From: CAZKVJ01 sp964556225
Lineage (GTDB): Bacteria > Actinomycetota > Acidimicrobiia > Acidimicrobiales > Ilumatobacteraceae
Reading direction: 5' to 3'
NCBI GenBank assembly: GCA_964556225.1
Contig: CAZKVJ010000011.1
Location: 61,151 to 125,150, forward strand
Length of the DNA: 64,000 nucleotides
Position numbers and translations under genes: made by a program. Of the stretch, positions 9,330-18,465 are shown in pieces. Numbering within the stretch: the stretch's first letter is position 1; each line of letters opens with the position of its first letter. Below the pieces are notes generated by a model. It saw nothing but the letters and a program-made list of their open reading frames with translations, had not been told where the DNA came from and made no database searches.

Positions 9330-9400
9330 GTTCTGGGCACAACGCCGGCACCGATCGGCTCTCTCACCAGGACCGGCGCCCCGGGCTGCGTGCCCAGAAC
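9330..9400. terminator. Nested inverted repeat between convergent genes
   Basis: A perfect 11-bp inverted repeat (arms 9330-9340 and 9390-9400, GTTCTGGGCAC and its complement) encloses a second 6-bp pair (CGCCGG/CCGGCG). It lies between the convergent ends of gmd and the flippase gene and could stop transcription from both sides, although it lacks a T-run and the loop is long. Confidence 0.45.
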
Positions 9401-9422
9401 CGATCGACGCCGCCGAGTGAGC

Positions 9423-10754
9423 TCAGGCGTCGAAGGGCACGTCGGTCACCGCCTCGAGCAGCAGCTCGCTGTCGAAGGTGGCACCCGCCACCATGCGAGC
9501 CCGCAGGCTCAGCGCGAACGTGACCATCGCGGCGGCGGCCCCGGCCACCAAGCCGAGCTCGACCCGCAGGAAGATGTCGTGGCCGGCGACGGCGGTGACC
9601 GCCACGAAGCCGGTCATGCCGACCATCCACCCGAGCGCCACCAGCGCGTGCCCGTGGAGGGCGATGACCGCCTGGGCGGTGGCGAGCGCCACCATGTAGC
9701 AGGCGCTGCCGAGGGCCAGGAGCGTGATGGTGCGCCGCTCGATGCTGGCGTCGAACACGACCTCGAAGCCGGCCGGCCCGATCAGGAACGCTCCCACCGT
9801 GCCGGCGAAGCCGACCCCGAACACCAAGAGCATGAGCCGCCGGAACCCGGCGCGGAACTCCTTGAAGTCGCCGCTGGCGGCCAACCGGGCCAGGCGCGGC
9901 AGGAGCGCGGCCTGCACCGCCTGGAACAGGAACAGCGGCACCCGAGCGATGAGCACGGCGTTCGCGAAGGTCGTCACCGCTTCGTCCTGCGAGGGGCTCG
10001 CCAGCAGGTCGACCGTGAGCGGCCCGGCGTTGACGAGCGCGGCCGCCAGCACGGAGCCGGCCAGCAGCCAGCCGAGGTTGGGGGTGACCTCGCTCCAGCT
10101 GGCGGCGGGTCCCGGTTCGGTGTGCAATGAGCCGCGCAGCGCCACGATGGCGATGCCGGCCAGCGGCGCCAGCGCGACGGCGAAGCCGTAGGCGGCGGCG
10201 ACCTGCACGCCGGCGATGGCGAAGATGCTGCAGGCGAGGACCCGCATCACCCCGTCGGAGCCCATGACCACTGCGTACGAGCCGAACCGGCCGCTGCCGC
10301 TGCACACCCCGCGAGAGAGGTGTGCCGGTGCGTAGCAGATGAACGCGGTGACGAGCGCCACCGTGAGCGCCCAGTCGCCGCTGAACAGCTCCGAGGTGAG
10401 GAACGGGGACACGGCGAGGAGCGCGATGGACACGACGGTCACGAGCGCGGCGCCGAGCACGGCGATCCGGCGCACGACGGGCCGGCCGCCTTGGGTGAGC
10501 GCACGCCGGTGGGCGAGCGCCCGGCCCAGCTCCTGCTCCAGCGGCAGGAAGAACCCAGGGGCCAGCAGGAACGTGAGGAACCAGAGGCTGGCGACGGGCT
10601 TGAACTCCTCCGCTCCCAGCGTTCGCTTGCCGATGACGAAGAAGGCGTAGCTGGCGACGCCGGCGATGACCAGGGCCAACCCGACGGGAAGGGTCCCCTC
10701 CGGCAGCGCCAGGCGCGCCGAGCGGGTCCGAGTGGGGTGGGAGGTGGCGGACAA
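9423..10754 (-). CDS. Polysaccharide flippase-like membrane protein (MATE/MOP exporter superfamily)
   Basis: 443 aa with about 12-14 hydrophobic segments in the arrangement of Wzx/O-antigen translocases: LALVIAGVASYAFFVIGKRT near the N-terminus, FVIGKRTLGAEEFKPVASLW resembling the first-loop motif, and repeated GxxxxxxP-rich helices. Probably moves lipid-linked glycans across the membrane for the surrounding glycosyltransferases; the assignment is by topology and weak motifs. The start is TTG, supported by a TAGCCT hexamer ending 8 nt upstream and the absence of a better in-frame start. Confidence 0.78.
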   Translation of the reverse strand: MSATSHPTRTRSARLALPEGTLPVGLALVIAGVASYAFFVIGKRTLGAEEFKPVASLWFLTFLLAPGFFLPLEQELGRALAHRRALTQGGRPVVRRIAVLGAALVTVVSIALLAVSPFLTSELFSGDWALTVALVTAFICYAPAHLSRGVCSGSGRFGSYAVVMGSDGVMRVLACSIFAIAGVQVAAAYGFAVALAPLAGIAIVALRGSLHTEPGPAASWSEVTPNLGWLLAGSVLAAALVNAGPLTVDLLASPSQDEAVTTFANAVLIARVPLFLFQAVQAALLPRLARLAASGDFKEFRAGFRRLMLLVFGVGFAGTVGAFLIGPAGFEVVFDASIERRTITLLALGSACYMVALATAQAVIALHGHALVALGWMVGMTGFVAVTAVAGHDIFLRVELGLVAGAAAAMVTFALSLRARMVAGATFDSELLLEAVTDVPFDA

Positions 10755-10762
10755 GCGAAACG

Positions 10763-10768
10763 AGGCTA
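10763..10768 (-). promoter_or_regulatory. -10 hexamer TAGCCT, leaderless promoter of the flippase gene
   Basis: Read on the minus strand, TAGCCT ends 8 nt before the TTG at 10754. The same hexamer and nearly the same spacing precede the genes at 2725 and 11029, which supports this rare start codon. Confidence 0.55.
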
Positions 10769-10781
10769 TCGGGCGCCGCGT

Positions 10782-10970
10782 CTACGGTCGCGGCAGCCGC
10801 ACCCGCTCGCCGATCGCCTTCTCGAGCTCTCGGCGCCGCACCTGGGCTCGCTGGAACGTGAGCACGCTGAACCCGATCATGACGTACACGGCGTCGCGCG
10901 CCAGGTCGGCGGCCCGGTCGAGCGCACCGGCAGCGTCGAGGTCGGGCAGACGGCCGGGCGAACAGGTCAT
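10782..10970 (-). CDS. Small single-pass membrane protein, unknown
   Basis: 62 aa: a short acidic N-terminus, one hydrophobic helix (DAVYVMIGFSVLTFQRAQVR), then a basic tail (RRRELEKAIGERVRLPRP). It has actinobacterial codon use, its own ATG, and a TATCCT hexamer ending 6 nt upstream. The small family to which it probably belongs has no known function. It sits between divergently read envelope genes. Confidence 0.7.
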   Translation of the reverse strand: MTCSPGRLPDLDAAGALDRAADLARDAVYVMIGFSVLTFQRAQVRRRELEKAIGERVRLPRP

Positions 10971-10976
10971 GGGCAG

Positions 10977-10982
10977 AGGATA
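10977..10982 (-). promoter_or_regulatory. -10 hexamer TATCCT, leaderless promoter of the 62-aa gene
   Basis: TATCCT on the minus strand ends 6 nt before the ATG at 10970; there is no Shine-Dalgarno between. Confidence 0.5.
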
Positions 10983-11013
10983 CGGGTGACGGTCGCTCGC
11001 GGAGCCGCCCCGC

Positions 11014-11019
11014 TAGCCT
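11014..11019 (+). promoter_or_regulatory. -10 hexamer TAGCCT, leaderless promoter of the GT2 operon
   Basis: TAGCCT ends 9 nt before the GTG at 11029, the same hexamer and spacing as at 2710-2715. Confidence 0.55.
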
Positions 11020-11028
11020 CGCCCGATC

Positions 11029-14000
11029 GTGGACCACCCCCAGCCGAGCTCCGCGCCGCCCGTCGTGGCGGTGGTGGCGGTCCACGGATCCGGCCCCGTG
11101 CTCGACCATCGCTTCGACGAGGTCCTCGGTGGGCTGGCGGCTCAGGACCACCCCAACCTGCAGGTGCTGTTCCTGCTGACCGGGACCGCCGACGGGGTCG
11201 ACGCGACGGAGCTGCACACCCGGATCGCCGGCGTGCTCCCCCACGCCCACGTGCGCACCCTGCCGGACGGCCTGGGCTTCGGAGCGGCCTGCAACGAGGT
11301 GCTGCGCCTCGTCGAGGGTGAGAGCGGCTTCTTCTGCTTCCTGCACGACGACGTGGCGCTGGATCCCAGCGCGATCCGGCTGCTGCTGGAGGAGCTGTAC
11401 CGGTCGAACGCCGGCATCGTCGGCCCGAAGCTGGTCGACTGGGACGACCCGCTCGTGCTGCAGCACGTCGGGCTGGCCGTCGACCGGGTCGGCGAGGTCG
11501 ACCCGATGGTCGAGCCGGGCGAGGTCGACCAAGAGCAGCACGACGCCGTTCGCGACGTCTTCTGCCTACCCTCCGCCTGCTTGCTGGTGCGGGCCGACCT
11601 GTTCCGGACCATCGGCGGGTTCGAGGAGTCGATCGACTTCTACGGCGACGACTTGGACCTGTGCTGGCGCGCCCACCTGAGCGGCGCCCGGGTCGTGGTG
11701 GTGCCCTCGGCCCGAGCCCGTCACGTCGAGCAGCTGGCAGCCCGGCGGCCGGACCTGGACCCGAAGGTGCGCCGCGCCCGGCACCGGGTGGACACCGTCG
11801 CCGCCATGGCCGGGCCGCGTCGACTGCCGCTGGCCGTGCTCCGACTCCTCACCGTGTCGCTCGTCGAGCTGGCCGTGGGGATCTTCACGGGCTCGGCTCG
11901 CGAGGCCTGGACGTCGCTCGTGTCCACCCTGGCCCTCGCGCCGCGTGCCGCACGGGTGGCCGCCCGCCGCCGGCGGCTGCGGCCGCTGCGCCTGGTCCCG
12001 GACCGCGAGGTCGTCGAGCTGCAGGTGCGCGGCAGCGCCCGGCTGTCGTCGTTCCTCCGGTCGAAGGAGGGCGCGGTCTCGGCGCGTGAGGGCGGCGACC
12101 GGCGGCGGCTGCGCGAGAACGTGTCCGGCACCGTCGCCGCCTGGATCGCCGTGCTGGCCGTGGTCCTGATCGGCAGCCGTGGCCTCATCACGGGTGGCGT
12201 CGAGCCGATCGGCGAGTTCCTGGCCTTCCCGTCCAGCCCGTCCGACCTTGCCCGCTCGTACCTGTCCGGCTGGCTCGACCACGGGATCGGCCAGCCCGGT
12301 CCGGCGCCGACCGGGCTGGCGCTGATCGCGCTCGGCGGCGTGGCCGTGCTGGGCAACATGGGCCTGCTCCACACCGTGGGCGTGGTGGGGCTGCTGTTCG
12401 TCGGACTGGCCGGCATCGCCCGGCTGTGCTCGGCGTTCCCGTCGGGCCGGGCACGCGTGACCGGGATGGTCGTGTACGCCGCCGTCCCGCTCCCGTACGC
12501 CGCGATCGCCGGCGGGTCGTGGAGCGGTCTCACCTGCTACGCGCTCCTGCCCTGGGTCGTCCACCTGTTGCGGCGCGGGGCGGGCATCGCATCGGTCGAC
12601 TACGCCGACCAAGTGGCCATCACCGACACCGACGTCATGGTGGCGGTGCCGCTGGCCCTGCGCCTGCGGGTGGGCATCGGCCTCGTGCTGCTGACCGGAC
12701 TGGTCAGCGCGTTCGTCCCGATCTTCGGTCTGTTGGTGCTGGCGGTGGGGCTGGTCCTCGCCCTCTCGACGCTGCTGGCGGGTGGCCGTGCACCGGTGGC
12801 CGGATGGTTCGCCGGGCTCGCCGCAATCGGTGCCGCCGGCGCATTCGCCGTCAACCTGCCGTGGTCGACGCGCTTCTTCGCCGGTGACGGGTGGACGGCG
12901 ATGACCGGCGTGCCGCTGGCCGGGCCGGAGGGGATCGGCCTGGCCGACCTGGCCCGGTTCGGCGTCGGCGGCAGTGCCATCGGGGTGCTGGCGCTGGCCC
13001 TCTACGTCCCGGTGGTCGCCGGGTTGGTGCTGGCCCGCAGCTGGCGGTTCACCTGGGCGGTGCGGGGCGCCGCGCTCGTGGTGGTGTTCCTCGCCGTGGC
13101 CGTGGCCGCCGACCATGACGTCCTACCCATGGAGATGCCCGGCCCCGCCATCCTCCTCGCCCCGGTCGGTCTCGGCTTGGCGCTGTGCGCGGCGGCCACG
13201 GCGGCCGCACTGGGCGACGACGTGCGCGGCCGCAGCTTCGGCTGGCGTCAGCCGCTCGGCGCGCTGACCGCGCTGGCGGTGTCGATCGGGGTGCTGCCGG
13301 TGCTCGTGGCGGCCGCCAGCGGCGACTGGGACCAGCCGCCGGCCACCCTCGACCAGCTCCTCGCCCAGCTGCCCGAGGATCCGGCCGAGGGCGACTACCG
13401 AGTGCTCTACGTGGGCGACCCTCGAGTGCTGCCGGTGCCGGGCTGGGAGTATGCGCCGGGCATCGCCTACGCCGTGGTCGACGACGGCCCGCTGCTCGTC
13501 GACGATCACTGGACGGTGCCGCCCGAGACGGCCGACGAGGCCGTTGCCGATGCAGTGCAGGCCATCGCCACGGAGGCCACCGCCCGCGCCGGCAAGCTGC
13601 TCGGTCCGCTCGGGATCCGCTACGTGGTGGTGCCGATCATCGACGGGGCCGCCTCCACGATCGACGACCCGCTGCCCCCACCGTCCGGTCTGGTCGACGC
13701 GCTCGGCGACCAGCTCGACCTCCGGCAGCGCTACGACGCGGCCGAGCTCCAGATCTTCGAGAACACGGCGTGGATCCCCGTGCGGGCCGCGCTCAGCGGG
13801 GCAACGGCCGGCGCCAGCGACGAGGCCGGCGCCGAGGCGCTCGTGCGGGCGGACCTGTCCGACAGCACCCCCGTGCTCGTCGGCGCCCAGACCGATGCCC
13901 CGGCCGACGGCCCGGTCCCCGAGGGGACGGCCACCTTCGCCGTGCCGCTCGACGGCGGCTGGAGCCTGCGGGTGGACGGCGAGTCGGCGCCGAGCCGGCC

Positions 14001-14253
14001 GGCGTTCGGGCTCACCACGGCGTTCGAGGTCCCCGCAGCGGGTGAGGCGACGCTCGGCTACGACACCCCGTGGAGTCGCACGCTGGTGGTGATCGTGCAG
14101 CTGGTGGTGTGGAGCCTGCTGCTGATGGCAGCGCTGCGGCGCGACTGGGTGGTGCCACGGCGCCGCCGGCCCGTGGCGCCGGCCGGACCGGCCGAGACGA
14201 TCGTCGACTTCGACCAGATGTCGGCCGGCATCCCAGAGGGTGATCGCACGTGA
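11029..14253 (+). CDS. Giant GT2 glycosyltransferase with multi-pass membrane region
   Basis: 1074 aa. Residues 1-260 are a family 2 glycosyltransferase: VVAVVAVHGSGPVLDHRF, the acidic metal site FCFLHDDVALDP, and DFYGDDLDLCWRAHLSG, which matches the ED.D...R base/acceptor region. From about residue 365 there are roughly ten hydrophobic helices, then a large extracytoplasmic domain (about 700-1020), a last helix (LVVIVQLVVWSLLLMAAL) and a basic tail. Such proteins are typical of actinobacterial cell-wall glycan assembly; donor and acceptor are unknown. First gene of a three-gene operon; its stop overlaps the next start (GTGA). Confidence 0.88.
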   Translation: MDHPQPSSAPPVVAVVAVHGSGPVLDHRFDEVLGGLAAQDHPNLQVLFLLTGTADGVDATELHTRIAGVLPHAHVRTLPDGLGFGAACNEVLRLVEGESGFFCFLHDDVALDPSAIRLLLEELYRSNAGIVGPKLVDWDDPLVLQHVGLAVDRVGEVDPMVEPGEVDQEQHDAVRDVFCLPSACLLVRADLFRTIGGFEESIDFYGDDLDLCWRAHLSGARVVVVPSARARHVEQLAARRPDLDPKVRRARHRVDTVAAMAGPRRLPLAVLRLLTVSLVELAVGIFTGSAREAWTSLVSTLALAPRAARVAARRRRLRPLRLVPDREVVELQVRGSARLSSFLRSKEGAVSAREGGDRRRLRENVSGTVAAWIAVLAVVLIGSRGLITGGVEPIGEFLAFPSSPSDLARSYLSGWLDHGIGQPGPAPTGLALIALGGVAVLGNMGLLHTVGVVGLLFVGLAGIARLCSAFPSGRARVTGMVVYAAVPLPYAAIAGGSWSGLTCYALLPWVVHLLRRGAGIASVDYADQVAITDTDVMVAVPLALRLRVGIGLVLLTGLVSAFVPIFGLLVLAVGLVLALSTLLAGGRAPVAGWFAGLAAIGAAGAFAVNLPWSTRFFAGDGWTAMTGVPLAGPEGIGLADLARFGVGGSAIGVLALALYVPVVAGLVLARSWRFTWAVRGAALVVVFLAVAVAADHDVLPMEMPGPAILLAPVGLGLALCAAATAAALGDDVRGRSFGWRQPLGALTALAVSIGVLPVLVAAASGDWDQPPATLDQLLAQLPEDPAEGDYRVLYVGDPRVLPVPGWEYAPGIAYAVVDDGPLLVDDHWTVPPETADEAVADAVQAIATEATARAGKLLGPLGIRYVVVPIIDGAASTIDDPLPPPSGLVDALGDQLDLRQRYDAAELQIFENTAWIPVRAALSGATAGASDEAGAEALVRADLSDSTPVLVGAQTDAPADGPVPEGTATFAVPLDGGWSLRVDGESAPSRPAFGLTTAFEVPAAGEATLGYDTPWSRTLVVIVQLVVWSLLLMAALRRDWVVPRRRRPVAPAGPAETIVDFDQMSAGIPEGDRT

Positions 14254-15665
14254 GCGCGCGACGGGCCATCGCGCTCGTGGTGCTGCTCGGCGGTCTCGCT
14301 GCGGTGGTCGTGCTCGGTCGGGGGGTTCCGGCGTCCGTGACGGCCGTCTTCGCCGACCTGCCGCCCCCGGCCACGCCGTTCGCGCCGGCCGGGCAGGGGG
14401 TGTCCACCACGTTCTTCTGCCCGGGCGTGCCGGCGTCGGGCGACGGGCTCGAGGGCGAGCTCGTGCTGCTGAACACCGCTGACACCGCGGCGTCGGCCTC
14501 GGTCACGCTGCTGTCCACGGATCAGGATCCGGTCGTGACCGAGGTCGAGGTGCCGCCCGGCGAGCGCACCGTCGTCGACGTCGACGACGCCGTCGCGGCA
14601 CCGTACGTGTCGGCGGTGGTCGAGGCGTTCAGCGGCCGGCTCGTGGTCGACCAGCGGGCCATCCACCCGGCCGGTGCGGCGGTGGCGCCCTGCGCCAACG
14701 CCACGTCGTCCACCTGGTACTTCGCCGATGGGTTCACCGTCGACGGCAGCACGATGGAGCTGGTGCTCACCAACCCGTTCCCCGACCCGACCGTGGTCGA
14801 CATCTCGTTCGTGTCACGCTCCGGGCCACGCGCTCCGCAGGCCTTCCAGGGCTACGTCCTGCCCGGGCGGTCGGTGGTGGTGCTCCCGTTCGGCACCACC
14901 GTCGCCCGCGACGAGCCGGTGCTGGCGGTGTCGATCGAGGCGACCAGCGGCCGGTTCGTGGCCGGGCGCGCCCAGCACTACCTCGGCGGTGGTCGGCTCG
15001 GCACCTCGATGACGCTCGGGGCGCCCTCGCTCGACGACCAGTGGTGGTTCGCCGACGGCGAGACCGGGGAGGGCATCGTCGAGGAGTACGTCGTCTACAA
15101 CCCCACGGACGAGGACGTCACCGCCGATGTCGTGTTCCTCGGCGTGACGGACGGCACCGTCATCGAACCGGTCAGCTTGAACGTGCCGGCGGGCGAGGTG
15201 GCCGTGCTCGATGCGTCCGGACTCGGCACGCTGCCGGACGGCCGCCACGGCGCCGTGGTGTCCACGCTCAGCACGGACAGCATCGTCGTCGAGCGGGTGA
15301 TGACCCGTCCGGCCGGGGACAGCGTGGCCACGTCGGTCGTCCTCGGCTCGCAGTACGTCTCGTCGGTCTGGTTCGTCCCCGTCGGTGTGCCGTTCGCGCT
15401 CGAGCAGTCGCTGCAGGTGCTGAACGCCACGGCCCTCGACGGGGTGGTCACGGTGAGCGCCATCGAGCCGGCCGGGCCGGCACCGCTCCCGGGGCTCACC
15501 GACCTGCCCCTCGCTCCCAGCGGGATCCTGACGATCGACCTCCCGGAGGAGGCCGTCGACCGGCCGCTCGTCGTCACGAGCGACGTCCAGGTGGTGCTCG
15601 AGCGGCTGCTGCCCCGGGCCGAGGAGCTGCGCGGCCGTTCGGTGTCGCTGGCGGTCCCGGAGTAG
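14250..15665 (+). CDS. Secreted/membrane-anchored DUF5719-like protein
   Basis: 471 aa. One N-terminal membrane segment (IALVVLLGGLAAVVVLG) that may be a signal anchor, then an all-beta ectodomain built of repeated ~90-aa modules containing WYFADG and WWFADGETGEG, VDQRAIHP and similar strands. This pattern matches DUF5719 proteins, which in actinobacteria follow large GT2 membrane proteins as here. GTG overlaps the upstream stop, so it probably works with that glycosyltransferase outside the membrane. No catalytic motif is recognised. Confidence 0.82.
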   Translation: MSARRAIALVVLLGGLAAVVVLGRGVPASVTAVFADLPPPATPFAPAGQGVSTTFFCPGVPASGDGLEGELVLLNTADTAASASVTLLSTDQDPVVTEVEVPPGERTVVDVDDAVAAPYVSAVVEAFSGRLVVDQRAIHPAGAAVAPCANATSSTWYFADGFTVDGSTMELVLTNPFPDPTVVDISFVSRSGPRAPQAFQGYVLPGRSVVVLPFGTTVARDEPVLAVSIEATSGRFVAGRAQHYLGGGRLGTSMTLGAPSLDDQWWFADGETGEGIVEEYVVYNPTDEDVTADVVFLGVTDGTVIEPVSLNVPAGEVAVLDASGLGTLPDGRHGAVVSTLSTDSIVVERVMTRPAGDSVATSVVLGSQYVSSVWFVPVGVPFALEQSLQVLNATALDGVVTVSAIEPAGPAPLPGLTDLPLAPSGILTIDLPEEAVDRPLVVTSDVQVVLERLLPRAEELRGRSVSLAVPE

Positions 15666-15677
15666 GCCGGAGCCGAC

Positions 15678-16112
15678 GTGGAGCAGCTCGCCCTCGCCGC
15701 CGGTCTGGTGCTGGTCGTGGCCCTGGTGGCCCTGGTGCTGCGTCGACGCACCCGCCCCGACGCCCCGACCCAGCCGCGCGCCGCCGCCCCCCAGCAGCTC
15801 GACCGGGCGGACTTCGAGCGCCCGGAGGCCGAGTGGCTCGTGGTCGTGTTCTCGTCGGCCACGTGTTCGACGTGTGCCGACGTGGTCCGCAAGGCCGCCG
15901 TGCTCGACGCCGCCGACGTGGCCGTGCAGGACGTGGAGTTCACGGCGCAGCGCGACCTGCACCGCCGCTACTCGATCGACGCCGTGCCGATCGTCGTCAT
16001 CGCCGACCGCGAGGGTGTGGTGCGGCGCAGCTTCGTCGGGCCGGTGACGGCCACCGACCTCTGGGCCGGCGTGGCGGCGTGCCGGGACCCGGGCAGCACC
16101 CCGACCTGCTGA
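15678..16112 (+). CDS. Membrane-anchored thioredoxin-like protein
   Basis: 144 aa. N-terminal helix (LALAAGLVLVVALVALVLRR) followed by a thioredoxin fold: WLVVVFSSATCSTCADVV has a redox CxxC (C63, C66) and SIDAVPIVVIADREG is the cis-Pro loop. The CSTC dipeptide differs from CGPC, so its redox potential is uncertain. Probably reduces or shuffles disulfides outside the membrane, perhaps in the secreted DUF5719 partner 12 nt upstream. Its TGA abuts the ftsH stop of the opposite strand (TGATCA), leaving no room for a terminator. Confidence 0.86.
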   Translation: MEQLALAAGLVLVVALVALVLRRRTRPDAPTQPRAAAPQQLDRADFERPEAEWLVVVFSSATCSTCADVVRKAAVLDAADVAVQDVEFTAQRDLHRRYSIDAVPIVVIADREGVVRRSFVGPVTATDLWAGVAACRDPGSTPTC

Positions 16113-18104
16113 TCAGTCCTGGCGCAGGTCGGCGGAGCGGTCGTCGACGTCCTCGGTCGCCTCGTCGAGGCCCTGCTGCACCAGCAGGTTCACCTCGGCC
16201 CCGTCGATCGTCTCCTTCTCGAGCAGGGTGTTGGCGACGAGGTCGAGGCCGCCCCGGTACTTGGTGAGGAGCTGGCGGGCCCGCTGCTCCTGCTCGTGGA
16301 GGATGCGCGACACCTCCTCGTCGACGAGACGGGCGGTGTCGTCGCTGTACTCGCGCCCGCCGGTCATGAGGTCCTCGCCGAGGAACACCTGCTGCTGGGT
16401 GTGCCAGGCCATCGGGCCGATCCGCTCGCTCATGCCCCACTCGCGGACCATGCGCCGGGCGATGCCGGTGGCCTGCTCGAGGTCGTTGGCGGCGCCACTG
16501 TTGATGTGGCCGAACACGATCTGCTCGGCGACCCGGCCGCCCATGGCCTTGCAGATGACGTCCTCGAAGTACTCCTTGGAGTAGGTGTGGCGCTCCTCGG
16601 GCAGGGTCCAGGTGATGCCCAGGGCCATGCCGCGGGGGAGGATCGTCACCTTGTGGAGCGGGTCGCTGTGGGGGAGCACGGCGGCGAGCACGGCGTGACC
16701 GCCCTCGTGGTAGGCGGTGGCCCGCTTCTCCTCGCCGGTGAGCACCAGGCTTTCGCGCTGGGCACCCATCACCACGCGATCGCGGGCGTTCTCGAAGTCG
16801 ATCCGCTCGATGACCTTGCTGCCGCGGCGCACCGCGTACAGCGCGGCCTCGTTCACCAGGTTGGCCAGGTCGGCGCCGCTCATCCCGGGTGTGGCCTTGG
16901 CCATGGTCTCCAGGTCGACGTCGGGGCCCATCCGCTTGTCGCGGCTGTGCACCTTGATGATGGCGAGGCGCTCCTCGTACTCCGGCAGCGGCACCACGAT
17001 CTGGCGGTCGAAGCGGCCCGGGCGGAGCAGGGCGGGGTCGAGGATGTCCGGCCGGTTGGTGGCGGCCATGATCACGATGCCCTCGCTGGTCTCGAAGCCG
17101 TCCATCTCCGCCAGCATCTGGTTGAGCGTCTGCTCCCGCTCGTCGTGGCCACCGCCGAGGCCGGCGCCGCGCTTGCGGCCGATGGAGTCGATCTCGTCGA
17201 TGAAGATGATCGCCCGGCCCATCTTGCGGGCCTGCTGGAACAGGTCGCGGACGCGGCTGGCGCCCACGCCGACGAACATCTCCATGAAGTCCGAGCCGGT
17301 GACGGACAGGAAGCCGACCCCGGCCTCGCCAGCCACGGCGCGGGCGAACAGCGTCTTGCCGGTGCCGGGCGGGCCGACGAGCAGGATGCCCTTGGGCACG
17401 CGTGCGCCGATCTCGCGGAACCGCTCCGGCATCCGCAGGAAGTCGACGACCTCTTTGATCTCGAGCTTCACGCCCTCGTAGCCGGCGACGTCGGCGAACG
17501 TGGTGGAGGGCTTGTCGGTGGTGTAGGCCTTGGCCCGGCTGCGCCCGACCGACATGATGTTGCCGGCCTGGCCCATCGCCCGGCGCTGCATCCAGATGAA
17601 CAGGCCGATGATCAGCGCGAACGGCAGCACGATGGGCAGCAGGCTGGTGAACCAGTTGGCCTGTGGGTTCGTGTAGTCGTAGTCGACGCCCTGGTCCTTC
17701 AGCAGCTGCTCGTCGGCGTCGGAGAGCTGCGGAGCGCCGGTGGTCTGGAACTCGGTGCCGTCGACGAGCGTCCCGGTGATGGTGTTGGTGGAGTTGTTGA
17801 TGGTGACGGACTCGACCTGACCCTGCTGGACCTGGTCGAGGAACTCGGTGTAGCTGAGCGACTCGCGGTCCTCTTGGGGCCACAGCCGGGGGCCGAACAA
17901 CAGCAGCAGGACCACGCCGATCAGCACCCAGATGGCCCAGCGGGGCACGGTGGGGCGGCCGTTGGGCTCGCGCCCGCCCGAGCGCTGCCGATCCGGGTCG
18001 AGGCCAGGACGCCGCCCGCCCGAGGACCGGCCGCCCCCTGACCGCCCGCTCGGCTCGCGGCCGGGCGGCGGCGGGGGAGGAGGTGGCGGCGGGAGGTCGC
18101 TCAT
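16113..18104 (-). CDS. ftsH: ATP-dependent zinc metalloprotease FtsH
   Basis: 663 aa, membrane-bound AAA+ protease for quality control. Order: Pro/Gly-rich cytoplasmic leader, TM1 (WAIWVLIGVVLLLLFGP), a short outer domain, TM2 (LLPIVLPFALIIGLFIWM), then the AAA module with Walker A GPPGTGKT, Walker B IIFIDEIDS and second region of homology NRPDILDPALLRPGRFDR, then the protease with zinc site YHEGGHAV and NSGAANDL supplying the third ligand. The zinc motif is HEGGH rather than the usual HEAGH but keeps HExxH. Start at MSDLPPP is preferred over two in-frame upstream ATGs because TAGCAT ends 7 nt before it. Confidence 0.96.
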   Translation of the reverse strand: MSDLPPPPPPPPPPGREPSGRSGGGRSSGGRRPGLDPDRQRSGGREPNGRPTVPRWAIWVLIGVVLLLLFGPRLWPQEDRESLSYTEFLDQVQQGQVESVTINNSTNTITGTLVDGTEFQTTGAPQLSDADEQLLKDQGVDYDYTNPQANWFTSLLPIVLPFALIIGLFIWMQRRAMGQAGNIMSVGRSRAKAYTTDKPSTTFADVAGYEGVKLEIKEVVDFLRMPERFREIGARVPKGILLVGPPGTGKTLFARAVAGEAGVGFLSVTGSDFMEMFVGVGASRVRDLFQQARKMGRAIIFIDEIDSIGRKRGAGLGGGHDEREQTLNQMLAEMDGFETSEGIVIMAATNRPDILDPALLRPGRFDRQIVVPLPEYEERLAIIKVHSRDKRMGPDVDLETMAKATPGMSGADLANLVNEAALYAVRRGSKVIERIDFENARDRVVMGAQRESLVLTGEEKRATAYHEGGHAVLAAVLPHSDPLHKVTILPRGMALGITWTLPEERHTYSKEYFEDVICKAMGGRVAEQIVFGHINSGAANDLEQATGIARRMVREWGMSERIGPMAWHTQQQVFLGEDLMTGGREYSDDTARLVDEEVSRILHEQEQRARQLLTKYRGGLDLVANTLLEKETIDGAEVNLLVQQGLDEATEDVDDRSADLRQD

Positions 18105-18111
18105 GCCACAC

Positions 18112-18117
18112 ATGCTA
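18112..18117 (-). promoter_or_regulatory. -10 hexamer TAGCAT, leaderless promoter of ftsH
   Basis: On the minus strand TAGCAT ends 7 nt before the ftsH ATG at 18104. It decides between three in-frame ATG codons. Confidence 0.5.
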
Positions 18118-18174
18118 CGGGCGTCGTGCGCCATGTGGGAGGGCGGGATCCACCATCGCCGCCGGCTGCCCCGA

Positions 18175-18180
18175 TACCGT
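18175..18180 (+). promoter_or_regulatory. -10 hexamer TACCGT, leaderless promoter of the DUF3499 gene
   Basis: TACCGT ends 8 nt before the ATG at 18189; no Shine-Dalgarno is present. Confidence 0.5.
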
Positions 18181-18188
18181 CGGGCGCC

Positions 18189-18416
18189 ATGGCGAGGCAG
18201 TGCTCACGGACCGGTTGTGCCGACGCGGCGACCGTCACGCTGTCGTACCGGTACGACCGGGCCCTGGTGTGGCTCGAGCACCTCACCGGCGAGCGCGACC
18301 CGCACAGCTACGACCTGTGCGCCCGCCACGCCCGGCGGGTCTCCGTGCCCCAGGGCTGGTCGCTCGAGGATCGCCGCCAGCTCGTCAGCGCCTTCGGCTC
18401 CCGTCTCGCCGGCTGA
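18189..18416 (+). CDS. DUF3499 family protein
   Basis: 75 aa. RQCSRTGCADAATVTLSYRY and YDLCARHARRVSVPQGWSLE give a four-ligand Cys/His pattern (CxxxxC ... C..H) that looks like a small zinc-binding fold. The family is actinobacterial and, from recall, matches Rv3258c next to manB in mycobacteria; manB also lies nearby here (21820). Function unknown. The ATG start is supported by the leaderless promoter. Confidence 0.85.
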   Translation: MARQCSRTGCADAATVTLSYRYDRALVWLEHLTGERDPHSYDLCARHARRVSVPQGWSLEDRRQLVSAFGSRLAG

Positions 18417-18451
18417 GCGCCCGCCGCCGATCACCCCGGCGGGGGTGACGG

Positions 18452-18457
18452 TAGGGT
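18452..18457 (+). promoter_or_regulatory. -10 hexamer TAGGGT, leaderless promoter of the CPBP protease gene
   Basis: TAGGGT ends 8 nt before the GTG at 18466. Confidence 0.5.
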
Positions 18458-18465
18458 CGGCTCCC

